DNA from: JAJFFW01 sp963922595
Lineage (GTDB): Bacteria > Pseudomonadota > Alphaproteobacteria > Caulobacterales > Parvularculaceae
Assembly: GCA_963922595.1 (NCBI GenBank)
Contig: CAWUIM010000115.1
Span: 1 to 5,847, forward strand
DNA length: 5,847 bases
Reading direction: 5' to 3'
Position 1 is the first letter of the stretch, and each line of letters begins with the position of its first letter. A model generated the notes under the pieces. It was not told where the DNA came from and did not search any database. It saw nothing but the letters and a program-made list of their open reading frames with translations. Both the position numbers and the translations under genes were made by a program. Shown piece after piece: positions 5,026 through 5,847 of the stretch.

Positions 5026-5847
5026 TTATCTGCCCGCCATGTGCGACAGGCGCAGGGCGGTGCGCTCCACAATTTCGCGTTGCGGTGAGCCCGTTGTCTT
5101 GGCGGCGAGTTCCGCCTCGATCAGCATATCGAGCGCCAAGTCGAGGCGCTTCATCGGCCATCGCCGCAAGCGCCGCTCGAACGGCTTTTGCTCGATATAA
5201 AACACCGGCGGCTTCAGGCGTTTCATGGCGCTCGCGGGCGCATCGCCCTGCGCCACATAGGTTTGCGCCGTATGCAGACGGCTGAATGCGCGCTGTAACG
5301 AACGCAAGAGGCCGATGGGGCTTGCGCCGGCGCGGGCCGACCGGTGCAGCGCGGCCGCCAATATGTCGGGCGCGCCGTCCGCGACCGCGTCCGCGGCTTC
5401 GTTCATGACGTCGCCCACCCCGTCGACCAGCATGATTTTCACGTCCTCTAGGCTGATCTCGCCGGGGCCGTCGCGCTGATCTTTCAGTCCCTTGTAGAGA
5501 ATAAGCTTGTCGATTTCCGACCGGCTAACGCCCCGGTCTTCGCCAAGGAGCGAGATCAGAAAATCGAGCGCGTCCTTTTCAAACGTCAGGTTTTCGGCCT
5601 GCGCCGCTTCCATGGCGAGAGCGCGCACGTCGCCGGGACCGTCCACGTAACAGGGCAGGGCGGCGGCGCGCTTGGCCTTTTCAAACATCTTGCGCAAGCC
5701 GGAGCGCGGCGTCAGCTCGCCCGCCTCAATAATGGTGAGGGCGTTGGCGGTCAGATAGCCGCCGTCGAGCCCGTCGATCAGCGCCTGCGCCGCCTTGGAC
5801 GCCGCCTCGCCCTGGGTTTTGAGACGCACCACACGCTCGCCGCCGGC
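5026..5847 (-). CDS. holA: DNA polymerase III subunit delta, 5'-partial
   Basis: HolA is the clamp-loader subunit that binds and opens the beta sliding clamp at the replication fork. The visible 273 residues run from the right edge to the TAA at 5026-5028, so roughly 65-75 N-terminal residues, including most of the beta-contacting part, are outside. Visible pieces, numbered from the edge: GGERVVRLK (2-10), IIEAGELTPRSGLRKMFEKA (39-58), LPCYVDG (64-70), the SRSEIDKLILY lid-like segment (108-118), an internal helical region and the C-terminal collar with KPPVFYIEQ (212-220) and AELAAKTTG (245-253), typical of alphaproteobacterial HolA. No ATP-binding P-loop is seen, as expected for delta. The in-frame GTG at 5830-5832 is not a credible start because conserved sequence continues upstream to the edge. 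In related genomes holA follows leuS and an LptE-like gene, which would lie to the right. Confidence 0.93.
   Translation of the reverse strand, partial: AGGERVVRLKTQGEAASKAAQALIDGLDGGYLTANALTIIEAGELTPRSGLRKMFEKAKRAAALPCYVDGPGDVRALAMEAAQAENLTFEKDALDFLISLLGEDRGVSRSEIDKLILYKGLKDQRDGPGEISLEDVKIMLVDGVGDVMNEAADAVADGAPDILAAALHRSARAGASPIGLLRSLQRAFSRLHTAQTYVAQGDAPASAMKRLKPPVFYIEQKPFERRLRRWPMKRLDLALDMLIEAELAAKTTGSPQREIVERTALRLSHMAGR

Noticed and set aside
4922..5161. Longer N-terminus for the UrcA-like protein
   Set aside because: The extension would overlap holA, bury the signal peptide internally and cross the probable promoter; the ATG at 4921 has a proper Shine-Dalgarno and signal peptide.

Overview
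The window is about 5.8 kb of GC-rich alphaproteobacterial chromosome from the origin-proximal mnmG-rsmG-parA-parB region. The gene order, the alphaproteobacterial-type ParA and ParB, the parS copies inside mnmG and rsmG, and a convergent holA all fit this. A UrcA-like secreted protein points towards the Caulobacterales/Maricaulales/Sphingomonadales side of the class, but the genus cannot be named from the sequence alone.

Layout. The plus strand carries four tightly packed co-directional genes: mnmG (5' end cut off by the window), rsmG (overlapping the mnmG stop in TAATG), parA (14 nt later, TTG start) and parB (17 nt after parA). The minus strand carries two genes that converge on parB: a small gene for an exported protein with two UrcA-like repeats, and holA (DNA polymerase III delta subunit), whose 5' end lies beyond the right edge. 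The only intergenic stretch of any size is 104 bp between holA and the UrcA-like gene.

Function. MnmG modifies wobble uridines in tRNA and RsmG methylates 16S rRNA, so the first half is translation-related. ParA and ParB segregate the chromosome. Their DNA target is in the same window: four CACGTG-centred sites at 361, 727, 1407 and 1947, one an exact parS, two with 15/16 matches and one weaker. All lie inside the mnmG and rsmG reading frames, where they encode VSRGT, TSRET or FHVKH depending on frame. The centromere is thus written into housekeeping coding sequence directly upstream of the operon for its binding protein.

The least expected element is the UrcA-like gene between parB and holA. 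Its upstream region holds a perfect FNR/FixK-type palindrome (TTGAC-N4-GTCAA). It is placed about 42 bp upstream of a predicted start site, with a plausible -10 and Shine-Dalgarno, which suggests an oxygen- or redox-controlled periplasmic protein of unknown function. I see no mobile element, CRISPR array, tRNA or rRNA, and no wholly new system; the other genes are conserved housekeeping genes.
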